From Limnoperna fortunei (lineage: Eukaryota; Mollusca; Bivalvia; Mytilida; Modiolidae), in the NCBI GenBank assembly GCA_944474755.1, contig OX104113.1, positions 51,351,644-51,415,643 on the forward strand: 64,000 nt of DNA. The letters run 5' to 3'. The first letter of the stretch is position 1; each line of letters opens with the position of its first letter. Both the position numbers and the translations under genes were made by a program. Under the pieces are notes generated by a model. That model made no database searches. It was not told the origin of the DNA and saw only the letters and a program-made list of their open reading frames with translations. Positions 34,250-47,494 of the stretch are shown here, piece by piece.

Positions 34250-37049
34250 AAATGATTCGAGCTTTAGTTGTTATGGTATCCAATACCTGCTTGAACTAAA
34301 AATTGTAGCTTAGGATAACTCGTCTTCATCAAGGTTAATCAATATTTAAAAACATTTTTTCTGATAGCATCACGTAAACTATGTTGTTCAAAACTTTTTT
34401 TGCTTAGGTGTTTTATATTTTTGAGTTATTTATTTTGATTAGTTTGTTTAATAGTTAAAAGACGTTTAAAAAATGAAAATTGTTCTACTTTACACATTCT
34501 ACTTAACACACTCTCATCTAAAAATACTTCCTCTAAAAGTCTCAAAAATTTTCTGTGCATGCAGTTAAACATTAATCGATTGATTTAGTTCAAGCGAACG
34601 AATAACACAATTATTAGAAATACAAATAATTTTACTTCGCATTTGACACCTAAAAGTGGTAGGCTGAATATTATATTAATTTACTCATGTTAAAATTTAT
34701 CCATGTTAAACCTATGTTGAGACGAGGATGAACATTACGTCCTCCTATTGTCTTTAGAGAACAGTTTATGGAGCAGTGTAATATAAAATAAATATTATGT
34801 ATATTACTAGTATACTTATTTTATACATTTTATATAAAAAAAACTGCATACATTGCCAAATTCTTATTATATCATTTCCGATGAGCCTACAATATTAAAT
34901 ACTAAAATAAAAAAATATTTTGAAAACAAAATCAGCGGAGAAAGGGAGATAATACACAAATGTAAACCATAACTATAGATGTTGTACAGCCATGATTTAT
35001 ACGACATACAGTATCCCACAATTTATTAATTTGTCTGTTCAATCTATCTTTATCACTGTTTATCCGTATCTTTCTTTTTATAGTTCGGGAATCCTTTGCG
35101 GTCTAACGCTGTGTAAGGAGAGGACTTGAAGCGAGTCCCTAGCTATAAAAAAGGCGTTGGACGGCAGAGCCTTCTCGATCCACTTTCGATTGTGTTAGGG
35201 ATTCGACAGTGCGGTTATAAATACCAATATATCCTATACAAAGCGGTACCGTCTGACCAAGGACATTAAGTTGTCGGTGTAGGACGTAAAAAGTCCCCAA
35301 TCACAAGGCGGTACAAACACCTAAAGTATATAAATATATTGATTATGTTTATTATGCAAACTTTGAACCCGTTACTGCAGTATTCGAGATAAGTCATTTC
35401 ACATTAGATTAAATATTTAATAAGAAAATTAAAAACCCATTTGCTTATCGAATATTCAAATTAACACAAAAGATCAAATTACTAGTGAAGTGTTTAGGCG
35501 GATGAAATGAGGTCTGAACTCGGGCAATTTCCTCTACTCCCTAATATTTAAAGTAAAAATACTTGAAGTAAATGATCATCTTAACACGTCTTGTGTATGG
35601 AAAATGTCTTAAAAGATTTAAAAGAAAACAAACCTTAAAATATTTCTGCTTCAGTTTAAGTTGTAATAACATGTAAATACAAATTATGTTCTCACTGATA
35701 ATTTGAAGCAGCAGATTAAGTGTTGCCATAGATGCCAAGTTCAACACTTCACAAATAACATATTGTCTCGTTTTACAGGGCGTTTATAACAAAATCCAAA
35801 TCTTTATTGTCATTAAACATTAAAATTTATACAACATAATATGTGAAGAAAGAAATATGAATACCAAACAAATAACGGGTAGCTCAACTGTTCGCAGTTC
35901 TATTTAATGACATTTTCAGTAAAAAAAATCTTGTTTTATTTATTGTAATTTTGATAGGTGTGGTTGTGATATATAACCCTTTCAACTATTGTCATTTTTA
36001 AGTAATAATTTTATCTTTTATTTACTTAAAATATTTGATTCCAACACGTGGAATTTAACTAATAACAAATATGGTATTGGAAAACGCAAACAATTCTCTC
36101 AGTGAATTCTCGTAAACATACTTTTGACGGAAATCCTTTTCCGTGTCGCATTTCCAATTTTCAAAAAACAATTTAATATACGTTGAATTTTTATCAAACT
36201 TCCTGAGTCGTATAAAAACATTATAAAATATTCGTAAAATGATAGCAATGAGACCCGGAAGAACTGTTAATAAATATTATAAATAGTTTAGTTCTATATA
36301 ACTATGACATGACGAAATTTTCGTCTGGATTGTTTTAACTGGGGAGGTTTGTGCAAAAAAAACCCGAACTTTTTACGCGAACTAGAATACTGTGCAGTTA
36401 TACAAAAGATATCGTTAGGCATTTTCTCATTCAATTATTATTGCTGTTTTAATAAAAATTGTATACGAAAAATGATAAATATTATATTTCTTCCGAAGTT
36501 TTTAAGAAGGGGGGAGCTAAAGGGGTCCATTAACACGTTAACATTTATTTTTCTCAAAACAGATAACAATAAATTTAAAATAATGATAACAGATAATAGC
36601 AATTTACATTAGTAAACAGAAAGCAGTGAGCTCAAAATTCGAAAAAAACCGATTACAGCAGAATCTTATCGAAGGGCAATAATATTAACAGCAGTCATGG
36701 CTTTTACTTTCATTATAACAGTTAACAACAATATCAATTTTTAAGAAAACAGATAATAGTTAATGGTTGATAAACAATTAACAGTTGCTTTATTTAAAAA
36801 AAACAGTTAACACACCTGTAAAAATGCCCAAAACACATTAACAGAAAAGATCTTGAGCCCCCTGTTGTAAGTTAGGAACCAGTTGTGTGCAAAATTTGAG
36901 GAATGAAAACCCCCTCGGATCCGGACACTAAGGTGTATAACTATTGCATTAATATAATATCCTATTTATAAAACATTTCTTAGTTTTCACTTTATTCTGT
37001 GTAAATTGATCACATGATTGACAGAAAACTATAATTTACCAGAAAGTGT

Positions 37050-37270
37050 GTTTGTTTGAATCACTTTAAGCAATTTTTTCAGCTATATAATCGCGTACAG
37101 TTTTATTTGGAATGTAAGCCAGATTACACGTAAAAAAACCCCTCGACCTGCGGTAAGAGAACAGGCAATTCTTGTCAGGTAAAGAGTCAAGCACACCCTG
37201 CCTGCAGTGAGACCCCAACCTTCAACGTCAGGGTTTAAGACCAACAGTAGATGGCTAACTACCTAAACTA
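37050..37270 (-). mobile_element. Degenerate SINE, only in copy A
   Basis: TGTTTGTTTGAATCACTTTA, AGCAATTTTTTCAGC, TATATAATCGCGTACAG, AACAGGCAATTCTTGTCAGG. The matching place in copy B (about 50870) goes straight through without it. Confidence 0.75.
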
Positions 37271-37429
37271 TTTGATAAGTTTTGCTACTGTAAGATTTTC
37301 TCTATATATTAGGATTTTTCAGATAGAAACAACATGTGGTATCGCCCATGTTCTATATTTAGCTTGACGACAATGTTGGTTTGTCGGACGACAAAACAAA
37401 CTCATATAAGATGATTAAGTCTAAGGGAC

Positions 37430-40400
37430 CGATCAATATTTATGTTAACTTAAATCTAAATCGAAATCTAAAATGAAAACCATAGATAACTTTACTATAT
37501 CATCCTGGAACATACAGGGGCTGGGAGACAAACATGAAGATGACTTTTTCATGTCACAAATTAGGTTTGATATTAATATTTTATTAGAAACTTGGAAAGG
37601 CTCTGATGCCTAATTCCTTTTTTCTGAATTTAAATCTTTACAAAAATGCAGAAAAAAGAAAAAACGATCAAGAAGATTTAGCGGGGGAATAATAATACTC
37701 TATAAGTCAAAGGAATCTCTGTTATAGACATTACAGAATCTGAAAATAGATTATGGATCAAGCTAGATAAAGAATTTTTTGGATTTTCAAATGATTTAAT
37801 AATTTGTGCATGTTATATACCCCCAGTTAGCTCCCCTTATTATGATGAAGATTTTTCAAAACTTGAGACTGAAATATCAAAGATTTCTGGAAAAGGTAGC
37901 ATCTTGATAATTGGAGATTTAAATACTGGAATTTCCAATGCAACAGATTTTATAGAAAATGAAACTGATCCTCATATTGCAATTCAGAATATTTTACTAG
38001 ATAATTACAATAAAGATTTTAACATCAAAAGAAACTCTATAGATAAAAATTAAATGCACAAGATCAACATTTGATAGATATGTGTATTGCCTCCCAGCTT
38101 CGGGTTTTAAATGGTAGATTTGTGGGTGATTTATTTGGAAATTTTACTAGTACGCAATCAAACTGAGCAAGTACAGGATTATGCATTGACCAATGTGGAC
38201 CTTATAAAGTCTGTAAAATGTTTCAAATATCAAGTCCTTCATACCTATCTTATCACTGAGGCTCTCAAATTTCAGTGCATTTGAAGCGCCAAAATCCAAC
38301 CATATAATACTGCAAATAAAATGATTCTTAAAAACAAAATTGAAAGTTCTTATAAATGGGAAAGTGTGTCAAAAATAAAAATTACTGAATGCTATGGCAG
38401 ACATAGATACAGTTAGTAATGTTGTGTCAATTGAAAATGAGAATTTTGAAAATAACCAAGGAGGAGTAGATAAGGCAACAGAAAGATTAACTGAAATTGT
38501 TGAAAAATTGGCCCATAAATGTTGCAAAATAAAAAGATTTAAAAAATATAAGAAACAGAAAAAAAGCCTTGGGTAGACCAAAACGTTAAAGATCTAAAAC
38601 ACACAGTAATTCAAATTGGGCATAAAATGAAAGAAGACCCATACAATGCAACATTAAAAAATACTTTTTATAAACACTCTAAAGACTTAAGAAAATTGAT
38701 TAAAAGAAAAAAGTATCTCTATAGAAAAGACCTGTTTGATAAATTGATAAATTGTAAAGAAACATATCCCAAACAGTACTGGAAGTATCTTACTGAACTG
38801 AAAAGTCATGATACTGAATATAAAAACAAGAATATTGATATAGATACTTCTATATATGAAGTTGAACAACATATAAGAAACCAAGGAAAACCAGATATAG
38901 ATAATGCAAATTTTAGTAAACAAGTAAATGATGATATAAAATTTTATAAACAATTTTTAACTGAAAAAGAAGTTACGGATGGATCTTTCTCGATTAAGGA
39001 ACTAAATACTTGTGTACAAAAATTAAAGTCGAGGAAATGTCCTGGTCCTGACCTTATACTTAATAAGATCATTAAATACAGTTTAATATTAACAAGTAAA
39101 TCTATTGTTAAACTGTTCAATCTAATTTTAGACTCAGGAAAATACCATGAAGCATGGCGTAAATCCTATATTATACTTGTCTTCAAATCTGGAGGTCACT
39201 CAGACTTAAATAATTATAGAGGAATTTCCCTCCAAAACTAAATAACTAAACTTTTTAGTGCATTGTTAAATGAAAGACTTAATAATTTCTATTAACAAGT
39301 ATATGCAAACCAACAGTTTGGTTTCAGACGAAAGAACAACAGACAGTATTTTTATATTGAAGACATTGATTACTAAATATAAATAAGGGAAAACAAAAAG
39401 TATATTCTTGTTTTGTAGACCTTAAAAAAGCCTTTTATTCTCTATGGCATAAAGGCTTAATGTATAAACTTTTAAAGATAAACATTTGTTGTAAATTTTA
39501 TGAAATAATAGACAACATGTATAGCTTGTGCCAATCTGCTTTCAAAGTTAATAATAAATACTCCCAATTCTTTAACCTTGAGAGGGGAGTGAAACAAGGT
39601 GACAGTCCATCTCTGTTTAATTGCTACACAAATGATTTACATAAAATATTTGACAAGTCTTGTGATCCTCTGAAGTTAGAAGATTCCTTTATATCTAGTT
39701 TAAGTTTTGCTGATGATCTAGTGTTGGTGTCTAGTACCCACAAAGGTCTTCAAACAGCATTAAATCAATTAGAAGCTTATTGTAATTATTGGCAACTAAC
39801 TGTCAATGTTAAGAAAACTAAAGTAATGGTATTTCAAAATAAATATAATAATGAACCATCATTTTATTTAAAAAACCAAGTAATATTGGAGACAAGCGAA
39901 TACAATTTTTTTAGGTAATATAATTGATTTTAAAGGAAAATTTAAAAGGTCTATACAGGAATTGACAAAAAAGGGACTTAAGGCACGTTTTGCTCTTAAG
40001 AGTAGCTTCTCTAATTTTCAGTCTCTACCTGTAAACCTCTCATGCAAACTTTTTGATTTATTAATTAGACCAATTATTTTATATAATTGTGAAATATGGT
40101 TAATGGAGGAATATCAGAAAATCAGAAAATATTTACCAATTATTGAAAGAGGCACATATATTAAACAAAAAACTAGATAGTGAAGGAAAGTACTCATGGT
40201 ACACCCTTGCTTCAAAGATATTTGAAGAGTGTGATTTAGATATTACAGAATTGAAAATTTCGATAAACCTTTTCTGAAAATTAAAAAGAACTTAAAATGT
40301 AATATTAAACAAAAAGTAGAAGATAATTACAAAAATAAAATAATGCAGAAACTATCCAGGTTTACCAATGATTCTAAATTTTTTTTATATAAACAAATAA

Positions 40401-40965
40401 AGACTGAATTTGGCTTAGAAAAGTATCTATTGAAAGAAACAAGTTTTAAAAACGGGCAACTTTTAACACAACTAAGAGTCAGCGACTACAAACTTAATAT
40501 AGAATTAGGAAGATATAGAAATATAGCAAGAGAAAATAGATTGTATTCTGTATGTGAAGTTGTCGAAGACGAATATCATTTTCTCTTACATTGTAATATT
40601 AACAAAGAATTAAGAAGAACTATGTTCTATAAATTAAATTTAAATCAATATATTGATTTCAATAATCAAATTATTCATATGCACCAAATTTTGAATCCGA
40701 AATTGGAACTGATTCCAATTGTATGCGACTTTATAAAGCAGTCATTGGCACTACGAACATAGGGTCCACATTGGTCAAAGTTCCTCTAGTATAATATTTT
40801 AAATACACACATTTAACTAGCTGTTATTATCTTGTTTGTATTATGTAATGATATTCTCTATACTTTTTGTCGTAGTGTCATGTGTATTGTTTATTATGTA
40901 ACAGTTTATGTATGCTTTGACCCGTACGGGTGTAAATTTCGCAAATAAAGGCATATTTATTGGTC
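37430..40965 (+). mobile_element. Near full-length LINE, dead, endonuclease plus reverse transcriptase
   Basis: Starts with an apurinic-type endonuclease (ATG 37473; SSWNIQGLGDK, LLETWKG, GGIIILYK, CACYIPPVSSPYY, IIGDLNTG). The reverse transcriptase follows (LNNYRGISLQN ending 39241, FGFRRKNN near 39320, the degraded AFYSLWHKGL, GVKQGDSPS near 39590, catalytic FADD as SLSFADDLVLVSS near 39700). The C-terminal tail has YHFLLHCNINKELR (near 40575) and stops at 40762, and the 3' UTR ends in GCAAATAAAGGCATATTT. There are stops at 37612, 38051 and 38576 and several frameshifts. No RNase H is seen. Position 50,9xx in copy B is the empty site. The ends are approximate because I could not find a clean target duplication. 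Confidence 0.9.
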
Positions 40966-41205
40966 CCAATCCCCAAATAATATTAACCGGTCCAACATTG
41001 GTCTAAAATAGATAGCGGTTTCGAATTGAGAATTTCTGTCGTGTTCAAATGTAGATTTATTATGCTTATTACGATAAGATAAGATATATTATTTACCAAT
41101 TATGCGCCCATGAAGGGCATGAACATACAATACAAAAAAGATGAGAACAAATAATATATTTAATACACTTCTTGTGTCCCCAACTTTTTGCTATTAATGT
41201 TATCG

Positions 41206-41271
41206 CATCGTCACAAGTCAGGGTTTCTGTGGACACATGTGGACACAGAAACCCTGACACTTGTGAGGATG
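41206..41271. mobile_element. MITE of the 9-bp-target family, 66-bp hairpin
   Basis: CATCGTCACAAGTCAGGGTT pairs with AACCCTGACACTTGTGAGGATG. Flanks ATGTTATCG and AGGTTATCG (8 of 9 match). Copy B lacks it at the matching site (about 51085). Confidence 0.83.
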
Positions 41272-41514
41272 AGGTTATCGTGAAAAAAGCAAAAAAAAGT
41301 CATTAACACCTAAAAGGAGTCATCATAAAATATTTATTTTAAATATATTGATCTGTAGATCTCGCCATTACGTGTATTTAGCCATGACGGAAATCACAAA
41401 ATAAGATTTTCTTTAAATACATAATAATTTGTATATAGGAAACGAATTACTGACAATGATAGATAATAAAGGACGAAATTTTGCATATTGAGTAAGAATA
41501 TTCTATGGATAATT

Positions 41515-41660
41515 ATTGGTAGAAGAAAGTCGGAGTAACGGTAAAAATCCCTGACCTCCCGCAAACAACCCTGCTATCCTTGTCAATCACGGTTGGTGTC
41601 GAGCACATCCTTTACTCAGTAAGGAAACCTCCGTGCTGATCAACAGTATATTACTAATTT
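41515..41660 (-). mobile_element. Old SINE copy shared by both duplicates (A)
   Basis: Decayed body and head (CCTGACCTCCCGCAAACAAC, TATCCTTGTCAATCACG, TCGAGCACATCC). Its counterpart is 51485-51660, so this SINE predates the duplication. Confidence 0.6.
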
Positions 41661-43334
41661 CCTTAAATTTCAACCGAGGTACCAGATGCTTTTGAAATTA
41701 TTGAGAATTCATTTACTTGGAAACCAAATACATTCCTGTATATTATATCCTTTATACTGGTATTTACCTTGAATATACGATTCCTTCTAGACTGGCATAA
41801 AAAGTCAGTTGTTTGTAAAAAAGTTTTCTTTGCACACAATATGTTGAAAGCACTTAGTAATCTATTTTTGGTCTGACTGCATTAAAATCTTTTGATTGCA
41901 GCACACGAAAATATTACCATATAAGGTAAACCGATGCCTGATTAAAAAGTCAAATCACAACAATGATCAAAGCTATACAAAGCGTTTACTTCCAGCAGTG
42001 TTGTCTCGTTAAAGAAGTTAGAAACAGATTTGAAATAATTTCCCCATTTTATTTTCATTAAAATACCTGATCACGTGTTACGTATGTAAATTGATTTTAA
42101 ACTGGAAAGTATTCATACGCATAACAGGTAGAAGTCGTTAATGTGAAAGAAATATATTGACAAACAGAGAAGAATGATGCTTGCATTCTAACCTAGATGA
42201 TTGTTATACATGTACTATATTGTGGCTTGGAAGTGAATTGCCCGATAAGAAATGTACACGCATACGACTTCAATACCTAACTTCATGTCAATATCGGACA
42301 GGTGTTTCTCAAAATAAAGTCAAATCTGTTAGCTGTCATCGCAAGATATAAACTCCCATAACTTAATTGTCTAAAACACGGATTTCAACTCAAATTCGGC
42401 GATATCTGGATCAAGAATTCGTTACCTTGTCGTTTTTATTGGTTATTGAAAATTTTCGAGTGTATTAATAAATTTTCAATAAGCACTTGATAAATAGCAA
42501 CTCTTAACACTTGTTTAAAGCTTAACTTTACTTGAATTTTATAGTTACACATATTATATTTAAATACCATTAAATAATGTGCAAATTTAGAGTTACTCTT
42601 ACCTTCTTTGTCAAGTCATTGTCGAATGGAAATCTGTAAAACGTGTAATATTGCAAAGCTTTACAAAGGATCAATCAATATCAATTGAAAAAGTAAAAGT
42701 TAAACACGTAATGATTCTGATAAAAAATCAATTTCTTTGCATTATACATTAAAACGTGTCGTAGGAGAATTTTTATGTTGTTTTATATTTTAAACAGTCA
42801 TCAAATAAAAGTAGAAACTGCTACGTCATTTCCACACCTTGGTTTGTGGGGAGTATTTATTTATACATACACCAACGTAAAAAAATACTAGTTATTACTG
42901 TCAAACTTTGTCAAATTATATCATTATTATGGGATTATAAACTAATATCTCATAATGACAGAATAAATTGTTACTGGGAAAATCTTGATGGTTGCTGGGT
43001 ACTTTTTAACCGGAAGTGCCTTGCTTTAAACTCAAAAACATGTGGTTACCGATTAAAAAAACAGCTAAACTAACATTCGATAATTTTCTGACAGTTTATG
43101 TTGTCGTCAGCCTAAAAATATATGGTTGCTAGGGACTTTTTAAAAACCGGAAGTCTTTTGAAAACATGACGTGACTTCTAAAAACATATGATGTCCTTAA
43201 CAGCATATTACCATATGTGACACTCTTTGCAGTTTTTCTCTTGTGGTTCTAGTGATTTCATGAGTAATTTGTGTTGGCCAGATGACTCCGAAAAGAAAAA
43301 AATGATACTCTTTTAGATAATGGACTCCTAGTAG

Positions 43335-43595
43335 ATTGTTTGTTGTTTTTGTGAACGGTGTTTAATGCTACCTTCATCGGTTTGGCAGCAATTTCGTTAC
43401 GTTTAGTTGATATTGCGGGAGGATACCAGAAGAAACCGATCTTTGTTGAAATAATAATAATCATTGTCAATTAAGATTGCAGTGGACCAAACCTTGCCAG
43501 CATTGAGACAAAAAACCGGAAACCTCAGTGTTGACTGGCACGTGATCAATAGTATGTGACCAACTACCTTAACGACTCGGCCACCAAGGCCCACT
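43335..43595 (-). mobile_element. Old SINE copy shared by both duplicates (A)
   Basis: TTGTTTGTTGTTTTTGTGAA, GTGTTTAATGCTACCTTCAT, AATCATTGTCAATTAAGATT, GGCACGTGATCAATAGTATG, CGACTCGGCCACCAAGGCC. Counterpart at 53398-53590. Confidence 0.75.
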
Positions 43596-44366
43596 CTCAA
43601 CAGACATTTTGTCCTTATTAAAAAAACCAACACCAAATAATATATCACGTACGTTGTTCACAGCTGCGTTTTGAAAAGTGGGGGTTAAAAACCCAGCAAA
43701 TTGTTCAAAGAACCATTGACAGGTCTTTTTTATGTTACATGATTGTAAAATATTTTTTAAATATTAGATTACTACTAAACAACAAATTTCTTTTATTAAT
43801 TGTACTTTGAGATAGCTTATGTTTTATTAAATTATTTACACACACCCGTATCATTTTCAAACGTATTTATGAATATATTATTTTTCCAAGGAACTTGATT
43901 TAAAATTCTTGATTGTCTCGTCTAGTCAGATTAAAACTAATCTCATAAAAAACAAATTTAAATTTACATTATCAGACAGCACATTAAACTAGTATGATTT
44001 ACGTAAACTGCATATGCTACATCCGACAAGTCAAAACATAATGCCAGATTATATTTAGTGGTAACTTACCAATCTATATTGCTAGATTCCTGATAACTTT
44101 TGCAATGCTTCTCTAGACCTATATATATCAGTGCTCATAGCTAATACATCAAAATGAAAATATATTTGCATGCTATAAAATAGCAACGAAACCTACCGAA
44201 CAATAATATGTTTTAATACAGTGTAATTAAATTGGTTATCCAAACATCGTTACATTGGGACAATGTCTTGTTAGGAATAATCTCCCATACAAATGCTTAA
44301 ATAGTGTCGCGTATATGTATATATATATATAGTGTCTGCCGTGATCGCTTGACAGCACCGATTCAA

Positions 44367-45754
44367 ATAATGATAAGCCATGGTTTAACAATGAACTTAG
44401 GAGAGAAATCCGTAGAAGAGATAGATTTAGAAAAACAGCATTTAAATCTAAAAGAGCAGCGGATCTTATAAAGTATAAGAAACAAAGAAATAGAGTAAAT
44501 AATTTGAAAAAAAGCTGCAAAAGAAAATTTTGAAAAGAACCTTGATAATATAATATTGGATAATGCTACAAATTCTAAAACCTACTGGAAAATTATGGAA
44601 ATGTTAATAAAATCAAATAAAAGCTGTTCTAATATACCCCCACTTCAGAATATAATTTAAGATCATAGTTTGGGAGATATAGTCTATGGGGTCGACGAGA
44701 AATGTAAGCTATTGAATACGTATTTTAGTCAAATTTCGTCAGTGAAGGATGAAAATGTTATTCTCCCGGATTTTGAACTTAAGACAAATATACATTTAAA
44801 CAATATTATTATCAGTAAAGAAGAAATTGTTGACATAATAAAAATCTTAGACCTAATAAAGCATCAGGGCCAGACATAATAAGTCACAAAATGTTAAAAA
44901 TGTGTCCTGAAAAATAGCAATTCCACTTCAATTGATTTTTAATAAATCTCTGCACCAATGCAAATATCCATCTATTTGGAAGACTGTAAATGTTATTGCA
45001 ATATTCAAAAAGGAACAGTGGATCAGTTTGGATATGTCGATCCGTAATGTCGATTCTATCTTTAAATTCAAATCCGAACTAAAAAACATGAACCCATGTA
45101 TAAAAGTTCCGAAGCATTATGAATATGGACAGCGTAAATTTAATATTGTCCTAACCCAGCTAAGATGCTCAGCTTCATTTTTAAACTTTGATCTTGACAG
45201 AGTTAATATTATTTCTGATCCATCCTGTCGCTGTGGATCTAACCGTGAATCGTATTATTATTTCTTTGCATGTTCTAAATATACCATAATCAGAGACAGA
45301 TTATTTAAGAACCTTTCCTGGCTGCCCAATTATTGTCCAATAAATCTAGAACTTTTAACATGTGGTAACCCGTTTTTGTCCACCGAGCAGAACAAACAAG
45401 TTTTTAAACATGTATTTGAGTATATCAAAGGGTCAGAAAGATTCCACGTTGATTAATAACTTGTACACAGGGTTCTTGAAGCACACAATTCATCACCCCC
45501 CCCCCCCCCCCCAATTCTCTAATTATTCGTTTATCTTTGCTAATTTCTTCTGGTACATTCCTTTTATCTCATGTGTTGTACAGATCTTATCTTACACTTT
45601 TAATATATATTGTATTAAATTGTATGCATGCTCCATAAATGTTATTTTCCAACATGTTGTTTATTTGGAGAAGACTTCATAATTGTGTCTAACTTGTGTC
45701 TTATCCTATTTGCAAATTTGAGCAAATAAAATCTGTTTAAACTAACTAAACTAA
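44367..45754 (+). mobile_element. Internally deleted LINE with 10-bp target duplication
   Basis: Flanked by ACCGATTCAA (44357-44366 and 45755-45764). It begins with the linker typical of LINE ORF2 (DKPWFNNELRREIRRRDRF), then a degraded SGPDIISHKMLK and FNKSLHQCKYPSIWKTVNVI. It then jumps, within an open frame (about 45018), from the block just before the RT core to the C-terminal region (CRCGSNRESYYYFFACS, then HVFEYIKGSERFHVD and stop). The whole polymerase core, including FADD, is missing. The 3' UTR has a C run (45498-45514) and the TTGAGCAAATAAAATCTG end. Copy B lacks this insertion. Confidence 0.88.
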
Positions 45755-46440
45755 ACCGATTCAATAACAAGTTAAAGTGCACAATTATTAAAGGTCGACT
45801 AAAGATCACTGAAGTTACAAGTCTAAACAGGAAGTAGATAAAAGGGAATAAACACTTGCGATGATAATGTATAATTTATTTAAAGAACAAGAATAGGTTT
45901 TTGAAAAACCTTTATATTAAATTTTTTTTTATCGTATAATTTATTGGCCCTTTCATGGTTTGCAGGAGCCTCTCTAGATGATAGAACATGTTTGAAAGCT
46001 GTAACAATTTTGGTCACATCTGGCGCTTTCTGAACCACTTTCGATGAGTTTGATATTTCACGAATGACAGGCTGACGTCTACATCCTATGATATTGAACT
46101 TGAAAATACATTTGTCTAAAATATTTGGTTTCTCGGCAAATTAAAAATACTTTTGCATAAGGATCACGCATAAAGTAATCCACCCATCCATTCTGACGAC
46201 CATGCTTCTTGGCTTATCGTGTACTAGTCAAATTAATATAGCAAATGCACATAATCCTCTACAAATAATCAGCGACCAGCCTTTTTCATTCATTACAACA
46301 TCACCAAGAATCGTTTAAACGGATCATTATAATCATTAAACGTCTCTGCTGCAATGATTGAACTTCATCAAAACAATGTGAAAAGTTGATTGTTGAGAAT
46401 ACAGAATTAATGCATGTAGACACTGCGTAATTTGAAATGT

Positions 46441-47417
46441 TTTAATTTATTAAAAATTCTATTTTTATACACACGGGTTTACAAGGCTATTAAAATATAG
46501 CGTTCAAATTGTGAAATTATTAATTTTGTATTAAGTCAAGACTTTTAGCTAAATGGTTGCATTGCATTACAAAATGCCAAGCGAACAAATTGAGCAATAG
46601 GTCTGACAGAGGAACAGGCAAAAATGATGCACAATCTTGGATTAAATTAGTGCCATTTTCAAATTATTATTTTTATGGTTTGTTTTCCATTTTTTAAAGA
46701 TATTGGGTAGTAACGGCTTTAATTTTTAGGATAAAAAGTAATGATATATTGAATGATGTAAATGTCAGACAACGATCCATCTAACCTCCAAATTACAAAT
46801 TTTAGTACAGAGAACGTTTATAACACAGGACGTCCACTGTGTATTTGCATACGATGTCTCCTTTGAGAATTACATTAGAGGGGAGATGTTTAGGCGAAAT
46901 CTGGTTCGACCCATCATTTAGTTTGAAATGTTTGTACCAATTCAGAACCATTGCGATTGTCAATGCTCCAGTTGTCAATAGTAAATATCTTATTTATATC
47001 ACTATTTTATCTAAACGGTTTTGATTTGATTTGAGATACATGTATTCATGTGCAAAACGTGTACAAAAATCAATGTTCACAAATGTATTTCTCCAAGAAA
47101 AATGTGTGATTAATTGTTCACTGTCATGTAGTTTTTCACGACACCTTTTTTCCTTGGCGAGTTTTCTAAATCGAAACATTAAATCATGCGAATCTCATAT
47201 TTTCAAACAAAGGCAAAATGTGCAACATGAGCAAACAAAATTGCATACAAACATACATATACTACTAGTAACAACAAGAAAAAGAAAGATATAATATAAA
47301 GGAAAGGAAAGCTTGCAAATCATGTTATTGTAGCTTGGAAGAAGTCGGTATAAATTAATTAAACTTATTTGTTGTAAGTTCATTAGCTCTATTAAGGGCA
47401 AAATATTAACATTTAAT
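46441..47417. other. Spacer between the two duplicate copies
   Basis: AT-rich. The short ORFs on both strands (46839-47294) look like chance. No repeat is recognised. Confidence 0.45.
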
Positions 47418-47494
47418 AATGTTAAACCTATGTTGATGCAAATAACATCCTCTTGCTGCCTTTAAAGAACAGTTTATGGAGCAGTGTGGATATC

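Larger units (their letters stand above)
34705..46440. repeat. Tandem segmental duplication, copy A
   Basis: About 11.7 kb colinear with 47418-55765. Anchors include AACAGTTTATGGAGCAGTGT (34755 / 47469), GATTATGTTTATTATGCAAA (about 35340 / 49645), GGAATGAAAACCCCC (36899 / 50760), TAGACTGGCATAAAAAGTCA (41789 / 51959), TTACTTCCAGCAGTGTTGTC (41987 / 52190), TTGTGTTGGCCAGATGA (43269 / 53339), and GCTTGACAGCACCGA (44347 / 54157). Copy A is longer because it carries two LINEs, an extra SINE and a 41206 MITE that copy B lacks. No intact gene is visible in it. Confidence 0.9.

Noticed and set aside
42846..43073. Plus-strand ORF of 75 codons
   Set aside because: Present only in copy A of the duplication, has no recognisable motif, and its codon usage is simply AT-rich.
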